From Gammaproteobacteria bacterium (GTDB lineage: Bacteria > Pseudomonadota > Gammaproteobacteria > Ga0077536): DNA of 64,000 bases. Location: the NCBI GenBank assembly GCA_016209015.1, contig JACQWY010000021.1, forward strand, positions 124,001-188,000, in the 5' to 3' direction. A program made the translations under genes and the position numbers. The notes below the pieces were generated by a model that saw nothing but the letters and a program-made list of their open reading frames with translations, was not told the DNA's origin and searched no databases. Position 1 is the stretch's first letter. Each line of letters starts with the position of its first letter. Shown piece by piece: positions 36,055 through 44,219 of this stretch.

Positions 36055-36072
36055 TGCTCGGATTCCGGCAGT

Positions 36073-36276
36073 CTACGCGGCGGCAGAAACGCGCCGCTGT
36101 TCCGGCTGGATCGTCGTACCGAACGAGGTCTCGGTCGCCACACCGCGTGCGGCGTGGATGTTCGCCTGCGCTGCATCGCAGACCCGCCAGCCGGCGGCGC
36201 CGAGCAATCGATCGATCTCTTCTCGCGCTTGTAGTTCTTTATTCGCCACGCCGCTCTGAATTCCCCAACGATTCAA
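36073..36276 (-). pseudogene. Type I restriction HsdR N-terminal remnant
   Basis: The reverse frame reads NKELQAREEIDRLLGAAGWR and VCDAAQANIHAARGVATETS, which matches the start of HsdR (type I restriction enzyme R subunit), where the usual sequence continues with a R-E-F-P segment into the nuclease domain. Here the frame turns to unrelated residues (FGTTIQPEQRRVSAAA) and stops. Only about 45 of more than 900 residues are left. It indicates a deleted restriction-modification locus. Confidence 0.65.
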
Positions 36277-36379
36277 AGGCCGAGGGAATCATACAGGGCG
36301 ATCGGTGAAGCCGCAGCCTCAGAGGATTCTGATGTCTGCGCTATGAGCGCGCTCGTGAGGGCCGATCAAATCGAAGAAC

Positions 36380-36996
36380 GTGGCTTGTGAACGTTCGTCC
36401 CGGGAATGCGATCGGGAAGCTGATTGTCGCGGCGCATTCACGCGCGATTCGATTTCGTGAAGTCGGCGTGCCGGAGCAGCTCGCGTGAAGTCTTGCGCAG
36501 CGGGGCGCCCGGGTGACGAGGCCGATGACTTTGCGGTGCTGAGCCTTCACGAGTTGCAGGGCTGCGGCGAGGTCCGAGTCGTTCGAGACGACGACGGCAC
36601 AGTCGTATTCGTCCTGGCAGGCGTCGTTCAGGAGGTGGACGGCGAGATAGACGTCGGAGCCTTTCTCTGCGGTCCGGTACACGGCGACTTTCGGGGCGGT
36701 GAATCCGCGTTCTCCAGGGTGACGCGGTGGCGGAGGAAGTGGGCGAAGTGGAATTCGACGAGGGGCAGTGTTCGGTGAGCGCCCGCAGGTACGTGTCCTG
36801 GCGGACGTTCGCGTCGGGGTTGCCGAGCGTCGGGCGGACCTTGGCGGTGAAGTATTTGACCTTCGCGATGCGATGCTTCTGACCGAGTAGCTTTTCGAAC
36901 AGCGCGACCGGATCCAGCCACTTCCAGGGTGTTCCGCGGAGAGCGCCGTAAGAAATTGAATCCGTCGACGTAGACGACCGTCCGCTGTCGTTCCAT
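36380..36996 (-). pseudogene. NYN-domain protein broken by several frameshifts
   Basis: From ATG at 36996 the reading MERQRTVVYVDGFNF is the start of a NYN (PIN-like RNase) protein. The rest is present but spread over all three frames: WLDPVALFEKLLGQKHRIAK, VRQDTYLRALTEHCP, VEFHFAHFLRHRVTLENA, AEKGSDVYLAVHLLNDA, CAVVVSNDSDLAAALQLVKA and RKTSRELLRHADFTKSNR. At least four single- or few-base indels are needed to join them. The acidic residues of the fold (VDGFN, SNDSDL) are retained, so decay is recent or sequencing errors are involved. The 3' limit is approximate. Confidence 0.75.
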
Positions 36997-37096
36997 GGGG
37001 GACTCCATCCGTGGAGTGCAAAATGCAGGGGCCCCGGAGCGCTCCGCGCCCGGCAGCCGAAGCCAACCGGGGTAGTAGTGAAGCGAGTCTAGCACT

Positions 37097-37183
37097 TGGT
37101 ACCGGGAGGGGGACTCGAACCCCCACATGGTCACCCATACCAGATTTTGAGTCTGGCGCGTCTACCAGTTCCGCCATCCCGGC
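37097..37183 (-). tRNA. tRNA-Leu (anticodon CAA)
   Basis: The reverse strand folds as an 87-base tRNA with acceptor arms GCCGGGA and TCCCGGT plus A and encoded CCA (TGG at 37097-37099 on the plus strand), anticodon stem CCAGA/TCTGG around CTCAAAA with anticodon CAA, a long variable arm as in class II tRNAs, and a T arm GGGGGTTCGAGTCCCCC. Leucine identity follows from the anticodon and the variable arm. It lies at the edge of the decayed defence genes and the repeat block, a usual site for integration. Confidence 0.97.
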
Positions 37184-37425
37184 TCGGATGCGAGGGGCGA
37201 GAGTATAGAGGAATGGGGAGCGCAGGGTCAGGGTTGACGGGGGAGGGCTTGGCGGGGTTGGATTCGGTCGAGGGACGCGAGGTTCGCTGCTCGTGCCGGA
37301 GGTCGCCGACTGGGTCCCCGCCTGCGCGGGGACGACGCCGAGGTGGGTCGGGTCCCTTCGCCGGGACGAGGGTGAGGGCGGAAATTTCGTATCGGGGATC
37401 GCCGCGCAAGAATCGCGTCGCCGAT

Positions 37426-37515
37426 GGGAATTGGGGTCAGGTTCGAATTCGCGGACACGCGCTCATGCATGGGTCACCTGCTTCGGCCGCGAAATCGTAC
37501 CTGACCCCATTTCCC
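37426..37515. repeat. REP-like palindromic element, copy 2
   Basis: A 90-base element with ends GGGAATTGGGGTCAGGTTCG and, inverted, GTACCTGACCCCATTTCCC. It differs from copy 3 by one base in the part compared and shares its ends with copy 1 in the serine protease gene. It belongs to a 252-base direct duplication. Confidence 0.85.
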
Positions 37516-37677
37516 TCTGCGTCGAGGGCCGGGCCCGGATCTGGACCCGGGGTTCGCTGTTCGCGCCGAGAGTCGCCGACTGGGTCCCGGCCTGCGCCGA
37601 GAGGGTCTCTGTGCGGGGATGACGGCGAGGGTGGGAGTTCCTATCGGGGATCGCCGCGCAAGAATCGCGTCGCCGAT

Positions 37678-37767
37678 GGGAATTGGGGTCAGGTTCGAAT
37701 TCGCGGACACGCGCTCATGCATGGGTCACCAGCTTCGGCCGCGAAATCGTACCTGACCCCATTTCCC
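37678..37767. repeat. REP-like palindromic element, copy 3
   Basis: Nearly identical to copy 2, 252 bases downstream in the same orientation, with the same flanks (ATCGGGGATCGCCGCGCAAG before; TCTGCGTCGAGGGCCGGGCC after), so the element was duplicated with its surroundings and did not insert twice. Confidence 0.85.
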
Positions 37768-38125
37768 TCTGCGTCGAGGGCCGGGCCCGGATCTGGCCCC
37801 GGGGTTCGCTGCCTGTGCCGCGGGTCGCCGGATGGGTCCCGGCCTTCGCCGGGACGACGGTTGGGGAGAAGGCGGCGTCGGGCTGAGCTCGAATCGGGCC
37901 CCGGGGATCGCTGCCTGTGCCGCGGGTCGCCGACTGGGTCCCGGCCTGCGCCGGGACGACGGTTGGGTGGGGGGTGCGGCGGCGAGGGCTGAGCGCGAAT
38001 CGGGATCCGGGGTTCGCGGCGTGTGCCGAGCGCCACCAATCGGTACCGAATCGCCATCCATCGAAAAATTTTGGTTCTTCTGCAGACACGGGGTTTCTCG
38101 ACGCTTCCCGCCCTGCCTGATACCA

Positions 38126-38292
38126 GTCGCCCTCGCGCAGGCGAGGGCCCAGGCGGTGACCCACGGCACGCGCAGTGAACCTCGGATTTTCGAGCGCTCC
38201 ATTCCGCACTGCGCTCGTGTTCTGCGCCGGCCCCGCGGTTCGACCTCGGCGCCGAGGCTGAACGACCGGGCCCTCGCCTGCGCGAGGGCGAC
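38126..38292. mobile_element. MITE-like element, copy B (167 bp, inverted relative to copy A)
   Basis: Starts GTCGCCCTCGCGCAGGCGAG and ends CTCGCCTGCGCGAGGGCGAC. The interior (ACGGCACGCGCAGTGAACCT; ACCTCGGCGCCGAGGCTGAA) is the reverse complement of copy A at 31653 with some changes. About 25-bp terminal inverted repeats and lack of coding sequence fit a non-autonomous element. Confidence 0.8.
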
Positions 38293-38328
38293 GCGGCTGC
38301 GGTAAGTCCACGCTGCTGCGGTGCTACC

Positions 38329-38353
38329 GGGCCCTCGCCTGCGCGAGGGCGAC
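38329..38353. repeat. Solo terminal repeat of the MITE-like element
   Basis: A single 25-base end ending in CTCGCCTGCGCGAGGGCGAC lies 36 bases after copy B. It is probably left by deletion of another copy. Confidence 0.7.
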
Positions 38354-38693
38354 ATGTTGGAATTATGCGCCGCGGTGTGCCGTGGAACAGCCCCACAGTT
38401 CGGAGAAGAACGAAATTTTTTCGTGTCATCGTCCCACGAGCCGCGCCCGCCGCCCGACCCGTCGAAAAGCTTCACCGTGGTGCACCATGCGGCGTCGGCG
38501 TAACGAATCGAGGAACGGACTTACCGGGCGCCACGCCCGGATCCGGGCGCGACTTCCCCGCGATTCCCGGTCCGAAACGCGACCCCGCGCGGCGTGCCGG
38601 GCTCGTAAAACCGCGCCCGGTCCATTCCGGCGCAGGCGCTCGTCCTCCGTTGTGCGGCCCGCCCTACGCTGAGGCAAATCTGTCCCATTCAAA

Positions 38694-38728
38694 AAAACGG
38701 CGTTTTTCACGGCAAAAACCGCCGTTTT
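38694..38728. terminator. Terminator-like hairpin with T-run on the minus strand
   Basis: Arms AAAACGGCG (38694-38702) and CGCCGTTTT (38720-38728) pair around 17 bases. Read on the minus strand the stem is followed by seven T residues, as in an intrinsic terminator, but no minus-strand gene ends here. It may protect the repeat block from readthrough or be a leftover. Confidence 0.5.
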
Positions 38729-38878
38729 CGCTGGGTAGATCACTTGCGCTGAATCAATTTCAATCTCGTTCGTGGGGTTAACGTCGACCCCGTCAAGCCA
38801 TGAATGCTCACGCCGATCCCGTTCCCGGGTCGCGTGGACGGAGGCCGCCCGGCACCTGCGGCGATAAGGAGATGTGCA

Positions 38879-39802
38879 ATGGCTGCCTACGAAATCGTGG
38901 CCAGAGAGGACTACTCGGACGTGACCTTCATGCTCGAGGTGCGTCATCCCATGATGGCCCGCGCGGCGAAGCCCGGGCAGTTCGTCATCGTCATTCCCCA
39001 CGAGCACGGCGAGCGCATTCCACTCACGCTCGCGGACTTCGATGCCGCGAAGGGCACGATCACGCTCGTCATCCAGGCCGTCGGCAAGACGACGAAGGAG
39101 ATGCAGCAGCAGTGCCTCGTCGGCACCTCGCTGTTCGGCCTCGTCGGACCGATGGGCATTCCGACGAAGTTCGGCGAAGTGAAGAAAGTCGCCTGCGTCG
39201 GCGGCGGGCTCGGCGTCGCGCCGATCTTCCCGCATCTGCGCGCGTTCAAGGAGCGCGGGGCGTATGTCATCGGCATCGTCGGCTTCCGCAACGAGAGCCT
39301 CATGTTCTGGGAGGACAAGTTCCGCGCGCATTGCGACGAATACATCGTCTGCACGGACGACGGCTCGGTCGGCATGAAGGGCCTCGTGACGAAGGGCATC
39401 GAGCTCGCGATGAAGGAACATCCGGATCTCGACGAGGTCGTCGCGATCGGGCCGCCGATCATGATGCGCGGTTGCGCGGAGACGACGCGGCCGCACGGCA
39501 TCAAGACGATGGTGAGCCTGAATCCGCTGATGGTCGACGGCACCGGCATGTGCGGCGGCTGCCGCGTGAAAGTCGGGCCGACGGTGAAGTTCGCGTGCGT
39601 CGATGGCCCCGATTTCGACGGGCATGCCGTCGATTTCGACGATCTCATCACCCGCCTCGGGCGCTTCAAGGAGGACGAGGCACTCGCGCTCAAGCGCTGG
39701 AACGAGAGCTGCATGGCGACGGGCAACGTCGCGCACTTCGGGCCGCTGCGCGAGGCCATGATGCAGTTGCCCGATCCCTTCGATCAGACCTGCGGCGGTT
39801 GA
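38879..39802 (+). CDS. FAD/NAD-binding [2Fe-2S] reductase subunit (NfnS/SudB-like)
   Basis: A 307-residue flavoprotein (MAAYEIVAREDYSDVTFMLE). It has the ferredoxin-NADP reductase fold: FAD strands (AKPGQFVIVIPHEHGERIPL), NAD site (VACVGGGLGVAPIFPHLRAF) and a C-terminal [2Fe-2S] site (GTGMCGGCRVKVG; FACVDGPDFDG). This is the small subunit of NADH-dependent ferredoxin:NADP oxidoreductase/sulfide dehydrogenase-type complexes. It pairs with the next gene, 16 bases downstream. A GATAAGGAGATG ribosome site supports the start. In Nfn enzymes the pair couples NADH, NADPH and ferredoxin by electron bifurcation. Confidence 0.9.
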   Translation: MAAYEIVAREDYSDVTFMLEVRHPMMARAAKPGQFVIVIPHEHGERIPLTLADFDAAKGTITLVIQAVGKTTKEMQQQCLVGTSLFGLVGPMGIPTKFGEVKKVACVGGGLGVAPIFPHLRAFKERGAYVIGIVGFRNESLMFWEDKFRAHCDEYIVCTDDGSVGMKGLVTKGIELAMKEHPDLDEVVAIGPPIMMRGCAETTRPHGIKTMVSLNPLMVDGTGMCGGCRVKVGPTVKFACVDGPDFDGHAVDFDDLITRLGRFKEDEALALKRWNESCMATGNVAHFGPLREAMMQLPDPFDQTCGG

Positions 39803-39818
39803 TAAAGGAGCGCATGCC

Positions 39819-41327
39819 ATGGCGAAGAAGACGATAAGGACGATTCCGCAGGAGCGCACGCCGATGGGCGAGCAGCCGCCGCTCGTGCGGGCGCGGAATT
39901 TCGAAGAGGTGTCTTTCGGCTACACCGAGGAGCAGGCGCTGCGCGAAGCGGAGCGCTGCCTGTTCTGCCCCGATCAGCCCTGCATGGAAGGCTGCCCGGT
40001 CGGCATCGAGATCCCGTCATTCATCGAACAGATCACGAAGAGCAATTTCCGCGGTGCCTACGACGTCATCACGAAGACGAACCTCATGCCCGCGATCTGC
40101 GGCCGCGTCTGTCCGCAGGAGAAACAGTGCGAGGGCGTGTGCACGGTCGGCAAGGGCCTCGAGCCCGTCGCGATCGGGCGGCTCGAGCGCTGGGTCGGCG
40201 ACCGCGCGATCGCCGAGGGCTGGTCGAACGTGCCGTATATCCAGTCCACGCGCTTGCGCGTCGGCATCGTCGGCTCCGGGCCCGCGGGCATCGCGTGTGC
40301 CGCGGATCTCGCGAAAGCCGGCTGCGACGTCACGGTCTTCGAAGCGCTGCACCTGCCGGGCGGCGTGCTCCGCTACGGCATCCCCGATTTCCGACTGCCG
40401 AACGAAGTGATCGACGCCGAGGTCGCGAACTTGCGGCGGCTCGGCGTGAAGTTCGAGTGCAACACGCTCGTCGGGCGGCTGTTCACGATCGAGCAGATGG
40501 TCGGCGAGATGGGGTTCGACGCGGTGTTCATCGGCACGGGCGCGGGCTATCCGACGATGCTCGGCATTCCGGGCGATGCGCTGAATGGCGTGCTCTCCGC
40601 GAACGAGCTCCTCACGCGCTGCAATCTCATGGGCGGCCGCAGGTTCCCGCAGTTCGACACGCCCGTGCCGCACGGCAAGCGTGTCGCGGTGGTCGGCGCG
40701 GGCAATACGGCGATGGACGCGATGCGCGTCTCGCTGCGCCTCGGCGCGGAGAAGGTCTACTGCATCTATCGTCGGTCGCGCACGGAATGCCCGGCGCGCG
40801 CCGAGGAAATCCATCACGCCGAGGAGGAGGGTGTGGAGTTCCACTGGCTCACGAACCCGGTCGCGCTGCTCGACAACGGCAAGGGCGCAGTGCGCGGCAT
40901 GACCTGCGTGCGCATGGAGCTCGGCGAGCCGGACGATTCGGGCCGGCGGCGGCCGGTGGTGGTGAAGGGCAGCGAATTCGATTTCGAGGCCGATCTCGTC
41001 GTCTTCGCGATCGGCACGAACGCGAACCCGATCATGGGTCAGACCTCGGGCCTCGCCCTGAACAAATGGGGTTACATCGCGACGGACGAGACGCTCGCGA
41101 CTTCGATCGCCGGCGTCTACGCGGGCGGCGACATCGTCACGGGCGCGGCGACCGTCATCGAGGCGATGGGCGCGGGCCGCACGGCCGCGGCGAGCATCAA
41201 GGCTTATCTGGGGCTGCGCGATCAGGGCCGCCCCTATGCGCCGGAGGGCTCGTCGAGCCTCTTCGGCATCGACACCAGAGAGCGAAACTTCGTGCGCGTG
41301 CGCACCGGCGAGGCGGTCACTCCATGA
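39819..41327 (+). CDS. NADPH-dependent glutamate-synthase-type flavoprotein (NfnL/SudA-like)
   Basis: A 502-residue protein. The N-terminus has two iron-sulfur motifs (CLFCPDQPCMEGCPVGIEIP; CGRVCPQEKQCEGVC), then an FAD site (VGIVGSGPAGIACAADLAKA) and an NADP site (VAVVGAGNTAMDAMRVSLRL), ending GGDIVTGAATVIEAMGAGRT. There is no glutaminase domain and no separate glutamate synthase large subunit nearby, so it is the Nfn/Sud-type large subunit rather than GltD. Its stop overlaps the korA start (ATGA). With the previous gene it should move electrons between NAD(P)H and the ferredoxins used by the Kor enzyme. Confidence 0.92.
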   Translation: MAKKTIRTIPQERTPMGEQPPLVRARNFEEVSFGYTEEQALREAERCLFCPDQPCMEGCPVGIEIPSFIEQITKSNFRGAYDVITKTNLMPAICGRVCPQEKQCEGVCTVGKGLEPVAIGRLERWVGDRAIAEGWSNVPYIQSTRLRVGIVGSGPAGIACAADLAKAGCDVTVFEALHLPGGVLRYGIPDFRLPNEVIDAEVANLRRLGVKFECNTLVGRLFTIEQMVGEMGFDAVFIGTGAGYPTMLGIPGDALNGVLSANELLTRCNLMGGRRFPQFDTPVPHGKRVAVVGAGNTAMDAMRVSLRLGAEKVYCIYRRSRTECPARAEEIHHAEEEGVEFHWLTNPVALLDNGKGAVRGMTCVRMELGEPDDSGRRRPVVVKGSEFDFEADLVVFAIGTNANPIMGQTSGLALNKWGYIATDETLATSIAGVYAGGDIVTGAATVIEAMGAGRTAAASIKAYLGLRDQGRPYAPEGSSSLFGIDTRERNFVRVRTGEAVTP

Positions 41328-43222
41328 ATCAGGCAGCAAGCATCACCCGGCTGGACGGCTCCGCGTACCAGGCAAAGGACGTCACCGTGCTCGACGAGCA
41401 CATCGTCGAGATCGTGAGCGATTCGGGCGAGGGCGCGCAGCGCTGCGGCCAGTCGCTCGGCTCGATTGCGGCGAAGATGGGTAACGGCATCTGGACGGTG
41501 GAGATCATTCCCGCCGAAATCCGCCCGCCGGCGCGGAGCGCGGCCGGCGCGAGCGGCAACCGCATCCGCATCGGCGCGGGCGCGGTCACGAACGGCGGCG
41601 ACGACACGAAGCTCGTCGTCGCGTTCAACGAGCAGGTGCTGCTCGGCCGCGTCGACGCCGGCGAGCTCGCCGACGGCTGCATCGTCCTGCTCGAGAGCAT
41701 GTGGCGCGAGCACAAGGATCCGGCGATCGTGAAATCCTACGTCGAGGCGCACGATGCGCTGCTCGCCAAGGGCTACCGCGTGCGCGAAGTGCCGATGGAA
41801 GAGGAGTGCCTGAAGCTCGTGCGCGACGCGCGCCGCGGCAAGAACATGTTCGCGCTCGGCATGCTGTGCAGCGTCTACAGCCTCGACATGGGCCTCGCCC
41901 GCGAGCAGATCGAGCTGACGTTCGGGAAGAAGGCTGTCGACGTCGTGACCGCGAACCTGCAGCTCCTCGAAGCGGGCTACGCCTGGGCGGAAGCGCACCT
42001 CGATTTCAAGTTCTCGATACCCGCGCAGCGCGCGACCGTGCCGCAGCTCGTCGCGAACGGCAACACGGCACTCGCCTTCGGCGTGCTCGCCTCCGGCATC
42101 GACATCTGCGCGATGTATCCGATCACGCCCGCGACCTCGGCCTCGCATTACCTCTCCGAAGTCTTCGAGAAGCTCGGCGGCATCGTCCACCAGGCCGAGG
42201 ACGAGATCGCGGCCTGCACGTTCGCGATCGGCGCGTCCTACGCCGGCAAGTGTGCGATCACGATCACTTCCGGTCCGGGTTACTCGCTGAAGCAGGAGGC
42301 CATCGGCCTCGCGGTGATGGCGGAGATCCCGCTCGTCGTCGTGAACGTGCAGCGCGGCGGGCCGAGCACGGGGCAGCCGACGAAGGCCGAGCAGGGCGAT
42401 CTGCTCACCGCGATGTTCGGCTCGCACGGTGATGCGCCGAAGATCGTCATGGCGGCGAGCACGATCGAGGACTGCTTCCACTCGGTCATCACGGCGCGAA
42501 AGATCGCCGAGACGTTCAACATGGTCGTCGTCCTGCTCTCGGACGCGAACCTCGCCACCTCGCAGCAGCCGTTCCCGCGGCCGGTGTTCAATCCGGCCTG
42601 GGTCGCGCCGCCGATCGATCAGAGCACGCTGCCGGTGGGCGCGAAGCCTTACGACTGGGATGCGGAGACGGGCCTCAACCGCCGCTTCGTGCCGGGCCAG
42701 CCGGGCGGTGCGCACACCATCACCGGTCTCGCCCACGATCGCATGAGCAAGGTCGCCTACGATCCGGAGACGAACGAGGAATCCTTGCGCGCCCGCAGCC
42801 TCAAGCTCGCCGCGTTCCAGAAGACGCTGAAGCCGCCGCAGGTCCACGGCGACGAGGCGGGCGATCTGCTCGTCGTCGGCTGGGGCAGCACGAAGGGCAC
42901 GATCGAAGAGGCCGTCGACCGGCTCCGTGCCGAGGGCCACAAAGTCTCCTCGGTGCACCTGCGCTATCTGCAGCCCATGCAGCCCGGCATCGGCGAGATC
43001 ATGAAGCGCTTTGGCAAGGTCATGACGATCGAGATGAACTGGTGCGACAGCCTCGACGAGGCGCTGATCGATCCCGACAACCGCCGCTACTCCGCGCTCG
43101 CGATGCTGCTGCGTTCGCGCTACCTCGTCGACGTCGACTGCTGGAGCGAGGTGAAAGGCCAGCCCATCAAGCCCGCGACGATCCGCAAAGTGCTCCTCGC
43201 CAAGCTCGCCCGGGAGGTTTGA
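41324..43222 (+). CDS. korA: 2-oxoacid:ferredoxin oxidoreductase, fused gamma-alpha subunit
   Basis: A 632-residue subunit. Residues about 20-230 are the gamma domain (GGDDTKLVVAFNEQVLLGRV), the rest the alpha domain with the signature MYPITPATSASHYLSEVFEK, QAEDEIAACTFAIGASYAGK and ITSGPGYSLKQEAIGLAVMA, ending in the transketolase C-like domain (LLVVGWGSTKGTIEEAVDRL). It binds part of the TPP site with the beta subunit and decarboxylates a 2-oxoacid, probably 2-oxoglutarate, to the CoA ester with reduction of ferredoxin. The fused layout fits KorA of Thauera/Azoarcus-type enzymes. The substrate is inferred. Confidence 0.93.
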   Translation: MNQAASITRLDGSAYQAKDVTVLDEHIVEIVSDSGEGAQRCGQSLGSIAAKMGNGIWTVEIIPAEIRPPARSAAGASGNRIRIGAGAVTNGGDDTKLVVAFNEQVLLGRVDAGELADGCIVLLESMWREHKDPAIVKSYVEAHDALLAKGYRVREVPMEEECLKLVRDARRGKNMFALGMLCSVYSLDMGLAREQIELTFGKKAVDVVTANLQLLEAGYAWAEAHLDFKFSIPAQRATVPQLVANGNTALAFGVLASGIDICAMYPITPATSASHYLSEVFEKLGGIVHQAEDEIAACTFAIGASYAGKCAITITSGPGYSLKQEAIGLAVMAEIPLVVVNVQRGGPSTGQPTKAEQGDLLTAMFGSHGDAPKIVMAASTIEDCFHSVITARKIAETFNMVVVLLSDANLATSQQPFPRPVFNPAWVAPPIDQSTLPVGAKPYDWDAETGLNRRFVPGQPGGAHTITGLAHDRMSKVAYDPETNEESLRARSLKLAAFQKTLKPPQVHGDEAGDLLVVGWGSTKGTIEEAVDRLRAEGHKVSSVHLRYLQPMQPGIGEIMKRFGKVMTIEMNWCDSLDEALIDPDNRRYSALAMLLRSRYLVDVDCWSEVKGQPIKPATIRKVLLAKLAREV

Positions 43223-43225
43223 GCC

Positions 43226-44218
43226 ATGAACATGCAGACCACGGACTATCTCCTCAAGCGTTACGAAGAGCACTACGAGATCGAGGACTACCAGGGCGGC
43301 GTGCCGCGCTGGTGCGCCGGCTGCGGTGACAATGCGATCCTGACGGCGACGCAGCGCCTCTGCCGCGACGAGAACCTCCCGCCCGAGAAGACGGTGTTCG
43401 TCTCCGGCATCGGCTGCTCGAGCCGCTTCCCGCACTACATGAAGACCTACGGCTTCCACGGCATCCACGGTCGCGCGCTGCCGATCGCGGAAGGCATCAG
43501 GATGGCCCGGCCCGACCTGAACGTCTTCGTGAACACGGGTGACGGCGACTGCTGCTCGATCGGCGCGGCGCACTGGATCCACGCCATCCGCTACAACATG
43601 AACCTGACGGTCGTGCTCCACGACAATCAGATCTACGGGCTGACGAAGAAGCAGGCCTCGCCGACGTCGCCCATCGGCACGAAGAGCAATACGACGCCGA
43701 CGGGCTCGCATCTCGACGCGCTGAATCCCATCACCGTCACGCTCGGCGTGCAGAACGTCTCGTTCGTCGCGCAGGCCGTCGACTGGAATCCGGAGTCGCT
43801 CTACGAAATCATCAAGGCCGCCTACAAGCACCGCGGGCTCTCCTTCGTGCGCGTCGTGCAGCGCTGTCCGGAATGGCTGCCGAAGGTCTTCGATCCCTTC
43901 ATGCAGGACCCCTCGAAAATCCTCCTGCTTACGCATGAACGCGGGCTCGCGCCCTCGGCGGGGCTCTCGAAGCTCTATCACAATCAGGAAGAGCACGATC
44001 CGCTCGATCGCGACAACGCGTTCGCGATTGCGGCGAATCCCGAGTTCCTGCCGGTCGGCATCCTCTATCACGATCCGAAGGTGCCGTGTTACGAGGATCT
44101 GCGCGGCGCCGGTCAGGCGCGATCGATCGAGATGATCGAGCAGGGCTTCAATGCCGAGCTCGACAAGTACACGGTGTGGCCCGAAGGCGTGTCGGCCGAC
44201 GGCCAGACGGGAGAGTGA
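43226..44218 (+). CDS. korB: 2-oxoacid:ferredoxin oxidoreductase, TPP-binding beta subunit
   Basis: A 330-residue protein with the [4Fe-4S] start RWCAGCGDNAILTATQ, TPP/Mg site GDGDCCSIGAAHWIHAIRYN and YGLTKKQASPTSPIGTKSN. The beta subunit contributes one cluster close to TPP but lacks its own ferredoxin domain, so electrons need an external acceptor. The next gene encodes a protein with three ferredoxin domains. It follows korA by three bases. Subunit composition is that of two-subunit oxidoreductases. Confidence 0.94.
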   Translation: MNMQTTDYLLKRYEEHYEIEDYQGGVPRWCAGCGDNAILTATQRLCRDENLPPEKTVFVSGIGCSSRFPHYMKTYGFHGIHGRALPIAEGIRMARPDLNVFVNTGDGDCCSIGAAHWIHAIRYNMNLTVVLHDNQIYGLTKKQASPTSPIGTKSNTTPTGSHLDALNPITVTLGVQNVSFVAQAVDWNPESLYEIIKAAYKHRGLSFVRVVQRCPEWLPKVFDPFMQDPSKILLLTHERGLAPSAGLSKLYHNQEEHDPLDRDNAFAIAANPEFLPVGILYHDPKVPCYEDLRGAGQARSIEMIEQGFNAELDKYTVWPEGVSADGQTGE

Positions 44219-44219
44219 G

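Larger units (their letters stand above)
37184..38878. other. 1.7-kb gene-free block of palindromic repeats
   Basis: No gene is supported. The stretch holds two REP-like elements (37426, 37678), many copies of a module of the form GGTTCGCTGC...GGGTCGCCGACTGGGTCC followed by a palindrome such as GTCCCCGCCTGCGCGGGGAC, a MITE-like element (38126) with a solo end (38329), and a hairpin at 38694. The region from about 37386 to 37812 is a direct duplication with a 252-base period. The last 130 bases should carry the promoter of the operon at 38879. Confidence 0.75.

Noticed and set aside
36341-37177. Open frame running through the tRNA-Leu and the NYN region
   Set aside because: Its start (MAELVDAPDSKSG) is the usual false translation of tRNA sequence, and the rest is one of the three frames of the broken NYN gene.
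37184-38353. Repeat block examined as a CRISPR array
   Set aside because: Repeats are long, palindromic and irregularly spaced; there are no uniform spacers and no cas genes.
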